DNA of 9,923 nt from contig CBFIDE010000031.1 of assembly GCA_965661265.1 (NCBI GenBank), positions 1-9,923 of the forward strand. Reading direction: 5' to 3'. The notes under the pieces were generated by a model. The model ran no database searches. It had not been told where the DNA came from and saw nothing but the letters and a program-made list of their open reading frames with translations. The stretch comes from CBFIDE01 sp965661265. GTDB taxonomy: Bacteria > Bacteroidota > Bacteroidia > Flavobacteriales > Schleiferiaceae. Shown in pieces: positions 1 to 7,750 of the stretch (position 1 is its first letter; every line of letters starts with the position of its first letter). The position numbers and the translations under genes are program-made.

Positions 1-1310
1 CAGGAGCACCTATTACTCCAAATAATACTCTAATTTATTCTTACCAATGGCTAACAGATTCTACCAACATACTTGGTGAGCGAATTATTTATCCTTTAGC
101 TGGTGAAACAAACAGAGATTTTATAGCTGATACAGCAGGTAGATTTTATGCACTTATAGATGATGGTATTTGTACAGATACTGTAAGATGGTTTAGAGTA
201 TTTACTGATACTTTGGCCGAGAATGTTATTCTTGATGATGCAGGAACTCCCGTTGGAACCGCTGCAATAAACCTTTGTTTGTACGATTCAATTACAGTTA
301 CTACCAGTGAAGTTACCGGATTGCCAAGACCTTGGGATTATCAATGGCAAAGGCTTAATCCTCTTACCAATGTATGGGAAGATTTAGTAGGGGATACCAA
401 TACCAGTATTACAATTGATAGGTTCTATTTACCATTTGAAGATACGACTTACTACAGACTAGAAACTTCATATACCAATCAGTTTGATTTAGATGTTTGT
501 CCATTCTATACAGATAGTATTCAAATTATCTGGTTTGCACCTCCAACTTTAAGCTTCTTCCCTGGAGATAGCCTGGGACTTTGTTTTGGTGACTCTGTTC
601 TAGTAATTGCTCAAGGAACTGGAAATACTTATCGCTGGAATAACGGAACTTCATTAGGAGCTTCAATCTGGCTAAAAGGAGCTGGAGCTTATCCTGTAGT
701 TAGTACTGGTGCCAATGGATGTGAAACTAGAGATACTGTTTATATCTATGAATTTATTCCAAAGGCAGATGCTGGACCAAATGTATCAGCTCTATCAGGA
801 GAGATTGTAGAGTTGAGCGGATTAGGAGGACTTAACTATAGATGGTACGCCTCACAGCCTATCAACTTCAGTGACTTCCTTTCTCAAACAATAAGCGTGA
901 GCTATACATTACCCGATGGAGTTAATGCAGACACCATAACCATTTATATGGAGGCAACAGATGATAATAGTTGTACAGATAGTGATAGTCTAACCTTTAT
1001 TGTTACAAGAGAAGAAGATCCTATTACTGAAAGTAAATTAGATCTGTCCTATAATTTATTTAGTCCTAATGGTGATGGATTCAATGATTTATGGGATATG
1101 ACCAAGGTTATAGAGGGCGAAACAGCTTGTGAGATTACAATCTTAAATAGATGGGGATCTCCTGTGTATGTTGATGAGACATTTGACGGAATATGGGATG
1201 GAAATGATACCGGTGGAAATCCATTAGCGGATGGAACCTATTATTATATTCTAAGCTGTCAAGGTAAAATCATCGTGAAATCAGCAGTTACTATAATTAG
1301 AAACGATTAA
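1..1310 (+). CDS. Large secreted surface protein with gliding-motility-type C-terminal domain (CHU_C, T9SS type B), 5' partial
   Basis: The frame is open from base 3 to the TAA at 1308-1310, giving about 435 visible residues. The true start lies left of the window, so the TTG at 213 is not the start. The visible part is a chain of Ig/PKD-like modules with typical phrases such as YQW, YRWNNG and GANGCETRDTVYI, paired cysteines, and many D, T and S residues. The last ~85 residues (from about base 1053) form a CHU_C domain: FSPNGDGFND, then ILNRWGSPVY, then WDGNDTGG, LADGTYYYIL and a final IRND. In this family the domain is the type B signal for export through the type IX secretion system, and such proteins are usually large adhesins or surface proteins. 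The gene nine bases downstream encodes a PorP/SprF-family protein, the usual partner of type B cargo. The specific ligand or role cannot be read from this fragment. Confidence 0.9.
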   Translation, partial: GAPITPNNTLIYSYQWLTDSTNILGERIIYPLAGETNRDFIADTAGRFYALIDDGICTDTVRWFRVFTDTLAENVILDDAGTPVGTAAINLCLYDSITVTTSEVTGLPRPWDYQWQRLNPLTNVWEDLVGDTNTSITIDRFYLPFEDTTYYRLETSYTNQFDLDVCPFYTDSIQIIWFAPPTLSFFPGDSLGLCFGDSVLVIAQGTGNTYRWNNGTSLGASIWLKGAGAYPVVSTGANGCETRDTVYIYEFIPKADAGPNVSALSGEIVELSGLGGLNYRWYASQPINFSDFLSQTISVSYTLPDGVNADTITIYMEATDDNSCTDSDSLTFIVTREEDPITESKLDLSYNLFSPNGDGFNDLWDMTKVIEGETACEITILNRWGSPVYVDETFDGIWDGNDTGGNPLADGTYYYILSCQGKIIVKSAVTIIRND

Positions 1311-1319
1311 GAGCTAGAC

Positions 1320-2858
1320 ATGAAAAAGTTAGTATTAAGCACATTAATAGTAGTTCTAGGAACGGCTGCCTCTTATGCACAGCAAATTCCTCTATACAGT
1401 AATTATTTTTTTACTCCCTATATATATAACCCAGCTCTTTCTGGAGCAGAGGGTGTTACAAATATGAGTTTCCTGCATAGGAGACAATGGAGTGATGTTC
1501 AAGGAGCACCTGAGACCTCTGCTTTGGCAATGAATGGTTCATTGAATGAAGAAAAGGTAGGCTGGAGTGTTTACGCTTTTAGCGATGAAACTGATATCGT
1601 AGAAAGATTTGGTTTTTATGGAAATTACGCATACCACCTTCAGCTTGCTGATAACACTAGCTTAAGTTTTGGATTGGGTGCTGGTTATCTTAGAAATTCT
1701 ATTAATTTATCTGCAATTAGAGCTAGAGATGCTGAGCCTCTTACTGCCATTTCAAATAGTGATAGAGGAACCTTTGATGTAAATGCGGGACTTAATCTGA
1801 AAATTGCAGATTTTAGTCTTGGTTTTGCGGCTCCTCAGTTGTTAGGTCAATCTATTGAGTATAGCACTGACTTTAATCAACCTGTAAACTATAATCTCAT
1901 AAGGCACTATGTAGTTAGTGCAGGTTATGATTTTAAATTTGCAGGAGATAAAATGGTTCTTAGCCCACAAGCAATGATACGTGCTGCTAAGAATGTTCCG
2001 GTGCAAATAGATGCCGGAGTATTATTTAATATGACTGAGATAGGTTATTTAGGAGCCATGTTTAGATCAGACTATGCTGTAACACTTAATGTAGGTGTTA
2101 ATCTTACAGAAGCTGTAACCTTTGGATATGCTCATGATTTCAGTACTAATGATTACGGTCCAAGTCTTGGAACTTCAAATGAATTTATGCTTACGTATAG
2201 ATTTGGAAGTAATAAAAGAAATGAGCGTTTGGAGAATGAGATTAAACGAATGAAGAAGCGTCAGAAGTCTGAAAGCGAGAAGGCTGAGGAAATGATGGAT
2301 CAGAAACTTCAAGAGTTTAAGGATGAGAATATGAGAGATATTAAGGCTCAATCAGAAGAAGCTGCTAAGGCCGCTGCGGAGAGGGCTGTCTCTGAGGTTA
2401 AAACTCAATTAGAAGAGCAAAATAACTCTTCAAATAATAATCAAAATGGCGGGGCTAATAATAATCCTAATGTTGTAGGTCCTGTTCCGGATGGCGGAGG
2501 AAATCAGAATAAAGGCAACCAAAATAATGGACAGATCGGACAGAGCCAAGGTGGTCAAGCTCAGTCTGGACAAAATGGGTCTGACTATAATCCTAGTAAT
2601 CTAGCGTCTAATGTGACTCCTGGTTCTAAAGGATATTATGTAGTAGCTGGTGTGTTTAGTAATCAGAAGAATGCGCAGAAGTTGATTAATAAATTAGCCT
2701 CTGAAGGTGCAACAACTAGATTTTTCCAAGATTCTGAGAACTTCTATTACTATGTTTACCTATTGAAGTTTGATAGCTATTCTCAAGCAAATCAGGCTAA
2801 ATCCTCTAATCTAAATGGAACTTTTAATGGTGAGCTTTGGATTAAAGTGGTGAACTAA
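1320..2858 (+). CDS. PorP/SprF-family T9SS outer-membrane protein with coiled coil and C-terminal SPOR domain
   Basis: This 512-residue protein has a Sec signal peptide (MKK, then a hydrophobic core, cleavage likely after SYA at residue 20). Residues ~21-297 match the PorP/SprF family: QQIPLYSNYFFTPYIYNPALSG, the RRQWSDVQGAPET motif, and alternating beta strands of an outer-membrane barrel. Family members are usually ~300 residues; this one continues. Residues ~301-367 are charged and helical with coiled-coil character (NERLENEIKRMKKRQ onward). Residues ~368-430 are a low-complexity linker rich in N, Q and G. Residues ~436-512 form a SPOR domain (GYYVVAGVFSNQKNAQKLI, ending in ELWIKVVN), a fold known to bind denuded peptidoglycan. 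The gene lies nine bases after a CHU_C cargo gene and is probably co-transcribed with it. SprF proteins are known to be needed for secretion or attachment of type B CTD cargo. I infer that the SPOR arm reaches through the periplasm to the cell wall. The ATG at 1320 is supported by the signal peptide. Confidence 0.9.
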   Translation: MKKLVLSTLIVVLGTAASYAQQIPLYSNYFFTPYIYNPALSGAEGVTNMSFLHRRQWSDVQGAPETSALAMNGSLNEEKVGWSVYAFSDETDIVERFGFYGNYAYHLQLADNTSLSFGLGAGYLRNSINLSAIRARDAEPLTAISNSDRGTFDVNAGLNLKIADFSLGFAAPQLLGQSIEYSTDFNQPVNYNLIRHYVVSAGYDFKFAGDKMVLSPQAMIRAAKNVPVQIDAGVLFNMTEIGYLGAMFRSDYAVTLNVGVNLTEAVTFGYAHDFSTNDYGPSLGTSNEFMLTYRFGSNKRNERLENEIKRMKKRQKSESEKAEEMMDQKLQEFKDENMRDIKAQSEEAAKAAAERAVSEVKTQLEEQNNSSNNNQNGGANNNPNVVGPVPDGGGNQNKGNQNNGQIGQSQGGQAQSGQNGSDYNPSNLASNVTPGSKGYYVVAGVFSNQKNAQKLINKLASEGATTRFFQDSENFYYYVYLLKFDSYSQANQAKSSNLNGTFNGELWIKVVN

Positions 2859-2874
2859 ATAGAATTTGTAATTC

Positions 2875-2907
2875 AAAAAAAAGGGGCTATTTAGCCCCCT
2901 TTTTTTT
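2875..2907. terminator. Bidirectional rho-independent terminator between convergent genes
   Basis: Eight A residues (2875-2882) are followed by GGGGCTA (2883-2889), a two-base turn, TAGCCCC (2892-2898), one extra C and eight T residues (2900-2907). GGGGCTA and TAGCCCC are perfect reverse complements; the innermost A-T pair probably opens to give a four-base loop. The flanking A-tract and T-tract make it work as a GC hairpin plus U-tract on either strand. It lies 16 bases after the stop of the PorP/SPOR gene and 18 bases beyond the stop of the minus-strand DinB-like gene, as expected for a shared terminator. Confidence 0.9.
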
Positions 2908-2925
2908 GCTTTCACTTTATTTAAC

Positions 2926-3498
2926 TTATTCCTGAATATTTTTTGCTTGGATCATGTGACGCTCATAATGAGATAGAACTACATCCCAGGCATCGGCATA
3001 TTTAAAAGAAATATAGCTGATTAAACTTTGAACCTTAGCCTTTGAAAGATCCAATCCTTCAGCATCTTTTAAAAGATTTTTCATATAAGTTAGGTCATCT
3101 AGGATGTCTTTAAATACAATATTTTCTACAACTGCAATTCCTTTAGCCCTTTTTGTTCTGGGGTCAAGATTTTTAAAGGTTTTGGTTTTGGATTTATTAA
3201 TACCATCCACAGGTTTCATTCTATTAGCAAACCATTTACCAAAAAATGAATGACTTACACTCTGAGCTGTCTGAGATTTCTTGGCTTTATTGTGAGCAAT
3301 CCTAATGTGTTTCAGATAATGAGCATTGACATCATTTAAGTGCTCAAATACTTCAATGAGACTCCATGAACCTTCATCCTTTCTCCTTTTGAGTCCATCC
3401 GCTTCAAGAAAATAGAATATTTTATCTAGATCTTCTTTGATTTTATCTACTCTTGAAGTCTGAAGTTTTAAAAACTCTAACTTATTGGATTTCGACAT
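2926..3498 (-). CDS. DinB-like four-helix-bundle protein (DinB_2 superfamily), function unknown
   Basis: This is a 190-residue, lysine-rich, soluble protein with no signal peptide. It shows the DinB/YfiT-type pattern: WSLIEVFEHLND near the N-terminal third (H53) and HYERHMIQ at the C-terminus (H177 and H181). These three histidines sit where the family's metal triad normally lies. Members are four-helix bundles; some are metal-dependent thiol transferases and many have no known role, so I give no reaction. I chose the ATG at 3498 because AAGGAT lies a few bases upstream and a weak promoter-like sequence overlaps the alternative TTG start at 3540. The TTG would add 14 residues (starting MRSKELRSN) not typical of the family, but it also has AAGGAT upstream and cannot be excluded. 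The gene is single, convergent with the PorP/SPOR gene and divergent from the M3 peptidase gene. Confidence 0.75.
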   Translation of the reverse strand: MSKSNKLEFLKLQTSRVDKIKEDLDKIFYFLEADGLKRRKDEGSWSLIEVFEHLNDVNAHYLKHIRIAHNKAKKSQTAQSVSHSFFGKWFANRMKPVDGINKSKTKTFKNLDPRTKRAKGIAVVENIVFKDILDDLTYMKNLLKDAEGLDLSKAKVQSLISYISFKYADAWDVVLSHYERHMIQAKNIQE

Positions 3499-3539
3499 AG
3501 TTTTATCCTTAGGATTGCTTCTTAATTCTTTACTTCGCA

Positions 3540-3572
3540 AGATATTATCCTTTCATCTAAAAATATCAAAAA
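3540..3572 (-). promoter_or_regulatory. Possible Bacteroidota-type promoter for the DinB-like gene
   Basis: Read on the minus strand, TTTTTG (3572-3567) is followed after exactly 19 bases by TAATATCT (3547-3540). The Bacteroidota consensus is TTTG, 19-21 bases, then TAnnTTTG. The -33 part and the spacing fit, but the -7 part matches only partly. If real, transcription would begin near 3533, leaving a leader of about 35 bases before the ATG at 3498, and the TTG at 3540 would not be translated. On the plus strand I found no convincing promoter for the peptidase gene in the 3499-3581 interval. Confidence 0.3.
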
Positions 3573-3581
3573 CCTAGACTT

Positions 3582-5609
3582 TTGAGCCTAAATAATCCAC
3601 TTTTAGAAAACTTTGACCAAGCCTTTGGAGCAACTCCTTTTAATACTATCAAAGAAGCCCATTTTGTACCGGCGATGATAGAAGCTATCGCGGAAGCGAA
3701 AAAAGCAATAGAAGCTATAAAGAAAAACTCAAATCCTGATTTTGAAAATGTTATCGTTGCATTGGAGCAATCAGGAGAGAAAGTAGGAAGAATTGCAGAA
3801 GTGTTCTTTAATCTGAATTCTGCAGAGACAAATGAGGAACTTCAGTCAATTGCTCATAAATTGAGCCCAATGCTTTCTGAATACTCCAATGATATCTTAT
3901 TGGATCAAGAACTTTTTCAAAAAGTGAAATTGGTTTACGATGCTAGAAATAGCTTAGGCTTAAATGAAGAGCAGGAAATGTTGTTGGAGAAGCAATACAG
4001 AGGCTTTGTTAGAAATGGATCGGCTTTAAGCCTAGAAAAGAAGGAAGAGCTGAGAAAAATTGATCAAGAACTTAGCACCCATTCTTTAAAATTTGGAGAG
4101 AATGTATTACAAGCTACAAACGATTTTAAAATGCTCTTAGAAGCATCTGATTTAGACGGTTTACCTGAAGATTATATTGAGGCTGCTAAGGAAACAGCAG
4201 TGACTGATGGTCATCAAGATAAATATTTAGTGAGCTTGCAGTATCCTAGTTATGTTCCTTTTATGACATATTCAGCTCGAAGAGACTTAAGGGAGAAGCT
4301 TTTGAAAGCATTTGGACAAAGAGCGGTTGATGGGAATTTATCCAATCAAGAGCATGTATTATCAATTGCAAAACTAAGGGAAAAAAGAGCTCAGCTACTT
4401 GGCTTTAAAAACCATGCAGATTATGTGCTGCAAGAAAGAATGGCACAGTCTGCAAATAGAGTAGAAGGCTTCTTAAAAGAACTTTTAGAAGCTTCTAAAA
4501 TGCCAGCTGCTGATGAGTTAGAAAAATTAAAGGATTTTGCGAAAAAGCTGGATGGATTAGAAGACTTTAAGCAATGGGATCTAAATTATTATTCTGAAAA
4601 ACTGAAACAAGAATTATATCAAATTGATGATGAACTCCTAAAACCATACTTCAAATTAGAGAATTGTGTTGAAGGTATGTTTACTGTTGCTGAGAAACTC
4701 TATGGCTTAAAATTTATTGCTAGAGAAGATATTCCTGTCTACCATGAGGATGTGGTTGTATATGAAGTTCAAAAAGCGGATGCTAGCTTTAAAGCTCTTT
4801 TATATACCGACTTTTTTCCTAGAGCAGGAAAGAGAAATGGTGCATGGATGACGAGTTATAGAGGGCAACATAAGAAATCAGGTATTGATATTAGACCGCA
4901 TATAAGCATAGTCTGTAATTTCACAAAACCAACGAGCACAAAGCCTAGTTTATTGAGCTTCCAGGAGCTTACTACTTTATTTCATGAGTTTGGTCATGCC
5001 CTTCACGGGATTTTGGCAGATGGCACTTATAGTAGCTTGAGTGGCACTAATGTCTATTGGGATTTTGTAGAATTACCTTCTCAAATAATGGAGAATTGGT
5101 GTTACGAAAAGGAATGTTTAGATCTATTTGCCAAGCACTATGAGACAGGAGAAGCTATTCCTCAGGAATTTATTGATAAAATTAAGTTAAGCGCTAGCTT
5201 TATGGAAGCATACGCTACTGTAAGGCAGATCGGCCTAGCTAGCCTAGATTTAGCATGGCATGCCACGGAGATAGATGACATAGAAAATGTGTCTGAATAC
5301 GAGAATAAAGTATTGGAGCCCACTAGTTTTTTTGAAAAATCTTCTGATAGAAATACATCATGTAGTTTTTCCCATATCTTTCAAGGAGGTTATAGCGCTG
5401 GTTATTATAGCTATAAATGGGCTGAAGTGCTAGACGCAGATGCTTTTGAATATTTTAAAGAAGAAGGAATATTTAATAAAGACTTGGCTCAGAAGTTTGA
5501 ATTATTACTTTCCTCTGGAGGAAGTAAGCATCCATCAGAATTATATAAAGATTTTAGAGGTAAAGATGCAGACAGCAAAGCCTTATTAAGAAGAGCAGGA
5601 TTGATTTAA
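3582..5609 (+). CDS. M3-family zinc metallopeptidase (Dcp / oligopeptidase A-like)
   Basis: This 675-residue protein matches the usual ~680 residues of peptidyl-dipeptidase Dcp and oligopeptidase A. The zinc site is intact: HEFGHALH with H468, E469 and H472, and the third ligand E497 in DFVELPSQ. The C-terminal HIFQGGYSAGYYSYKWAE segment carries the His/Tyr residues that hold substrate in this family. There is no signal peptide, so it is probably cytoplasmic and trims short peptides. SLSGTN before the third ligand recalls Dcp, while PSQIMENWCYE and HIF-GGY recall oligopeptidase A, so the subfamily is left open. The start is TTG: the in-frame stop at 3558-3560 leaves no upstream ATG or GTG, the first internal Met is at residue 32, and the N-terminus NPLLENFDQAFGATPFN is a conserved family start. 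It is the first gene of a long plus-strand array; rsmA follows after one base. Confidence 0.93.
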   Translation: MSLNNPLLENFDQAFGATPFNTIKEAHFVPAMIEAIAEAKKAIEAIKKNSNPDFENVIVALEQSGEKVGRIAEVFFNLNSAETNEELQSIAHKLSPMLSEYSNDILLDQELFQKVKLVYDARNSLGLNEEQEMLLEKQYRGFVRNGSALSLEKKEELRKIDQELSTHSLKFGENVLQATNDFKMLLEASDLDGLPEDYIEAAKETAVTDGHQDKYLVSLQYPSYVPFMTYSARRDLREKLLKAFGQRAVDGNLSNQEHVLSIAKLREKRAQLLGFKNHADYVLQERMAQSANRVEGFLKELLEASKMPAADELEKLKDFAKKLDGLEDFKQWDLNYYSEKLKQELYQIDDELLKPYFKLENCVEGMFTVAEKLYGLKFIAREDIPVYHEDVVVYEVQKADASFKALLYTDFFPRAGKRNGAWMTSYRGQHKKSGIDIRPHISIVCNFTKPTSTKPSLLSFQELTTLFHEFGHALHGILADGTYSSLSGTNVYWDFVELPSQIMENWCYEKECLDLFAKHYETGEAIPQEFIDKIKLSASFMEAYATVRQIGLASLDLAWHATEIDDIENVSEYENKVLEPTSFFEKSSDRNTSCSFSHIFQGGYSAGYYSYKWAEVLDADAFEYFKEEGIFNKDLAQKFELLLSSGGSKHPSELYKDFRGKDADSKALLRRAGLI

Positions 5610-5610
5610 T

Positions 5611-6384
5611 ATGGTTAGACCAAAAAAACACTTAGGACAACATTTTTTACGAGATGAATCAGTAGCTCAAAGGATTGCAGATTTGCTCACACCTAATGGT
5701 GGATTTGAAACAATCATTGAAATTGGGCCTGGAACTGGGGTATTAACTAAATACTTATTGGATCGACCAGAGGAATTAAAGCTGATTGAAATCGATGGGG
5801 AAAGCGTTGTTTATTTGTCTGAAAACTATCCGCAGTTAGATGGTAAAATTTATCCTGCTGACTTCTTACAGCTTGATCTAAAGAAATTTATCACTGGCCC
5901 AACGGCTTTAATTGGGAACTATCCTTATAATATCTCTTCTCAAATAATGTTCAAGGCGTTAGAGAATAGAGAGCACTTTATTGAAATCGGAGGTATGTTT
6001 CAAAAAGAAGTTGCTGAGCGCTTAGTTAGCCCTCCAGGATCTAAAAAATATGGTATTCTTTCTGTGCTTCTAGAAGCCTATTTTGAACGCGAATATCTTT
6101 TTACAGTCGAGCCAGATGTTTTTTATCCGCCGCCAAAAGTTCAGTCTGGCGTGATAAGAATTAAAGCAAAAGAAAATCCAATGACTGAGGTTTCATACAA
6201 GAAACTAAGTATGATTGTGAAGATAGCTTTTGGTCAAAGAAGGAAAACTTTGAAGAATGCTTTGAAATCACTTAATTTAGACCTCAATTCTACCGAAGAA
6301 CTTTTGCTGAATAAAAGAGCAGAACAGCTAGGAGTAGAAGAATTTGTAACCCTTGCGCTAAAGCTTGAGAATAATGGGCTCTAA
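5611..6384 (+). CDS. rsmA: 16S rRNA (adenine1518-N6/adenine1519-N6)-dimethyltransferase RsmA (KsgA)
   Basis: This 257-residue enzyme uses S-adenosylmethionine to dimethylate the two adjacent adenines in the loop of helix 45 of 16S rRNA during late small-subunit assembly. The N-terminal KKHLGQHFLRD motif is diagnostic. The SAM-binding loop EIGPGTG is at residues 37-43, the acidic LIEID follows, and the catalytic NxPY motif appears as NYPY at 103-106. FQKEVAERL, then YPPPKVQSGVIRI and AFGQRRKTLKNAL in the small C-terminal domain complete the family pattern. Length is normal. The ATG lies one base after the peptidase stop, and the end overlaps mgtE by 11 bases, so all three genes are probably translated from one message. 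Confidence 0.97.
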   Translation: MVRPKKHLGQHFLRDESVAQRIADLLTPNGGFETIIEIGPGTGVLTKYLLDRPEELKLIEIDGESVVYLSENYPQLDGKIYPADFLQLDLKKFITGPTALIGNYPYNISSQIMFKALENREHFIEIGGMFQKEVAERLVSPPGSKKYGILSVLLEAYFEREYLFTVEPDVFYPPPKVQSGVIRIKAKENPMTEVSYKKLSMIVKIAFGQRRKTLKNALKSLNLDLNSTEELLLNKRAEQLGVEEFVTLALKLENNGL

Positions 6385-7726
6385 TACTCCAGAAAAAACT
6401 TTAGAAGATTTCCTTTTAGCAATTAATGAAGGTTCTATAGCTAATTTACAGCAAGAGCTTGAAGAACTGCATCCAGCGGATATTGCTGAGCTTATTGATG
6501 AAATTGACTTTGACGAAACTAAAGAGGTAATAAATCTACTTTCTAGTGAGAAAACAGCTGAGGTAATTGTTGAACTAGATGAAGACTTAAGAGAAAGACT
6601 TCTTAAAGAGTACTCAGTTGAAAATATTGCTCATGATTTTGTTGAGAATTTAGATTCTGATGATGCAGCAGATTTAATCAATGAACTTCCTAAAGAACGT
6701 CAAAGAGAGGTTCTATTCCATATGGAAGATCCAATTCAGGCTCAGGCTCTAGCGGATCTTTTAATATATCAAGAAAATTCTGCTGGTGCTCTAATGGCAA
6801 CAGAGCTCATCAAAGTGAATCAAAATTGGCGTGTTTTGCAATGCGTTAAGGAAATGCGAAAGCAAGCGGAGCATATTGATAGAGTGCATAGCATTTATGT
6901 GGTAGATGATGATAATAATCTTTTAGGAACTTTATCTCTAAAAAAACTTCTGACTACAAGCACAAAAACTCCTATTTCAGAAGTTTATGATAGCAAAATT
7001 CAAAGTGTGGAAGCTACAGAAGATGGTGAAGAGGTAGCTTTACAAATGCAAAAGTATGATCTAGTAGTACTTCCGGTGGTTGATGCAATGGGGCATTTAT
7101 TAGGTAGAATTACTATTGATGATGTAATTGACTTGATAAGAGAAGAAGCTAAGGAAGATTATAATTTAGCTTCTGGTTTGACCAATGAGGTGGAGTCTGA
7201 TTCTACTGTTGGTGAGACAACAAAGGCACGCTTGCCATGGTTACTCATTGGTTTGTTTGGTGGTATCGCAGCAGCCTCTGTGATTGGAAAGTTTGAAGGA
7301 GCTTTAGATGCCGTTCCTAAATTATTATTCTTTACTCCTCTGATTGCCGCGATGGGAGGAAATGTAGGGGTTCAATCTTCTGCAATTATAGTTCAGGCTT
7401 TAGCAGCCAAGGAAAATTTAGGAGGAATAATTCCTAGATTATTAAAAGAATTAGCCGTTGCCTTGATTAATGGAATTATCTGTGCTGCAGTTGTATTTGT
7501 AGCGGGTTTATTCTTAGGTTATGAGCTAAACCTGAGTATTACTATTGGTATCTCACTTTTGGTTGTTGTTATTGTAGCTGCATTGGTGGGCACTTTCACT
7601 CCAATAGCATTAGATAAGTATAAGATAGATCCTGCTTTAGCAACCGGTCCATTTATTACCACAATGAATGATATTGTAGGTCTCTTTATCTATTTCTCCA
7701 TAGGAAAGCTTATTTTAGGTTTCTAA
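6374..7726 (+). CDS. mgtE: MgtE-family magnesium transporter
   Basis: This 450-residue inner-membrane protein is an Mg2+ channel or transporter. The order is an MgtE N-terminal helical domain (~30-130, LHPADIAELIDEID, SDDAADLINELP), two CBS domains (~135-260, with HSIYVVDDDNNLLGTL and VLPVVDAMGHLLGRITIDD), then five membrane segments from ~288 to the end. The pore signatures are present: PLIAAMGGNVGVQSS (~322-336) and TTMNDIVG with D433, equivalent in position to the selectivity aspartate of characterised MgtE. The N and CBS domains sense cytosolic Mg2+ in known homologues. I chose the ATG at 6374, which overlaps the rsmA stop by 11 bases; the in-frame TTG at 6365 would add only three residues. 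There is no room for an Mg2+ riboswitch leader, so any control must be at the operon start or at the protein level. Confidence 0.96.
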   Translation: MGSNTPEKTLEDFLLAINEGSIANLQQELEELHPADIAELIDEIDFDETKEVINLLSSEKTAEVIVELDEDLRERLLKEYSVENIAHDFVENLDSDDAADLINELPKERQREVLFHMEDPIQAQALADLLIYQENSAGALMATELIKVNQNWRVLQCVKEMRKQAEHIDRVHSIYVVDDDNNLLGTLSLKKLLTTSTKTPISEVYDSKIQSVEATEDGEEVALQMQKYDLVVLPVVDAMGHLLGRITIDDVIDLIREEAKEDYNLASGLTNEVESDSTVGETTKARLPWLLIGLFGGIAAASVIGKFEGALDAVPKLLFFTPLIAAMGGNVGVQSSAIIVQALAAKENLGGIIPRLLKELAVALINGIICAAVVFVAGLFLGYELNLSITIGISLLVVVIVAALVGTFTPIALDKYKIDPALATGPFITTMNDIVGLFIYFSIGKLILGF

Positions 7727-7750
7727 TTTAACCTTAATAAGTTCTTTTTT

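Noticed and set aside
213..230. TTG at 213 as start of the CHU_C protein
   Set aside because: The same frame is open to the left edge and encodes the same kind of Ig-like sequence, so the gene begins outside the window.
7716..7750. Promoter-like TAGGTTTC and an imperfect AACCTTAATAAGTT dyad before the barrel gene
   Set aside because: There is no TTG-type -33 element at the right spacing, and the dyad has mismatches and few GC pairs, so neither a promoter nor a terminator is supported.
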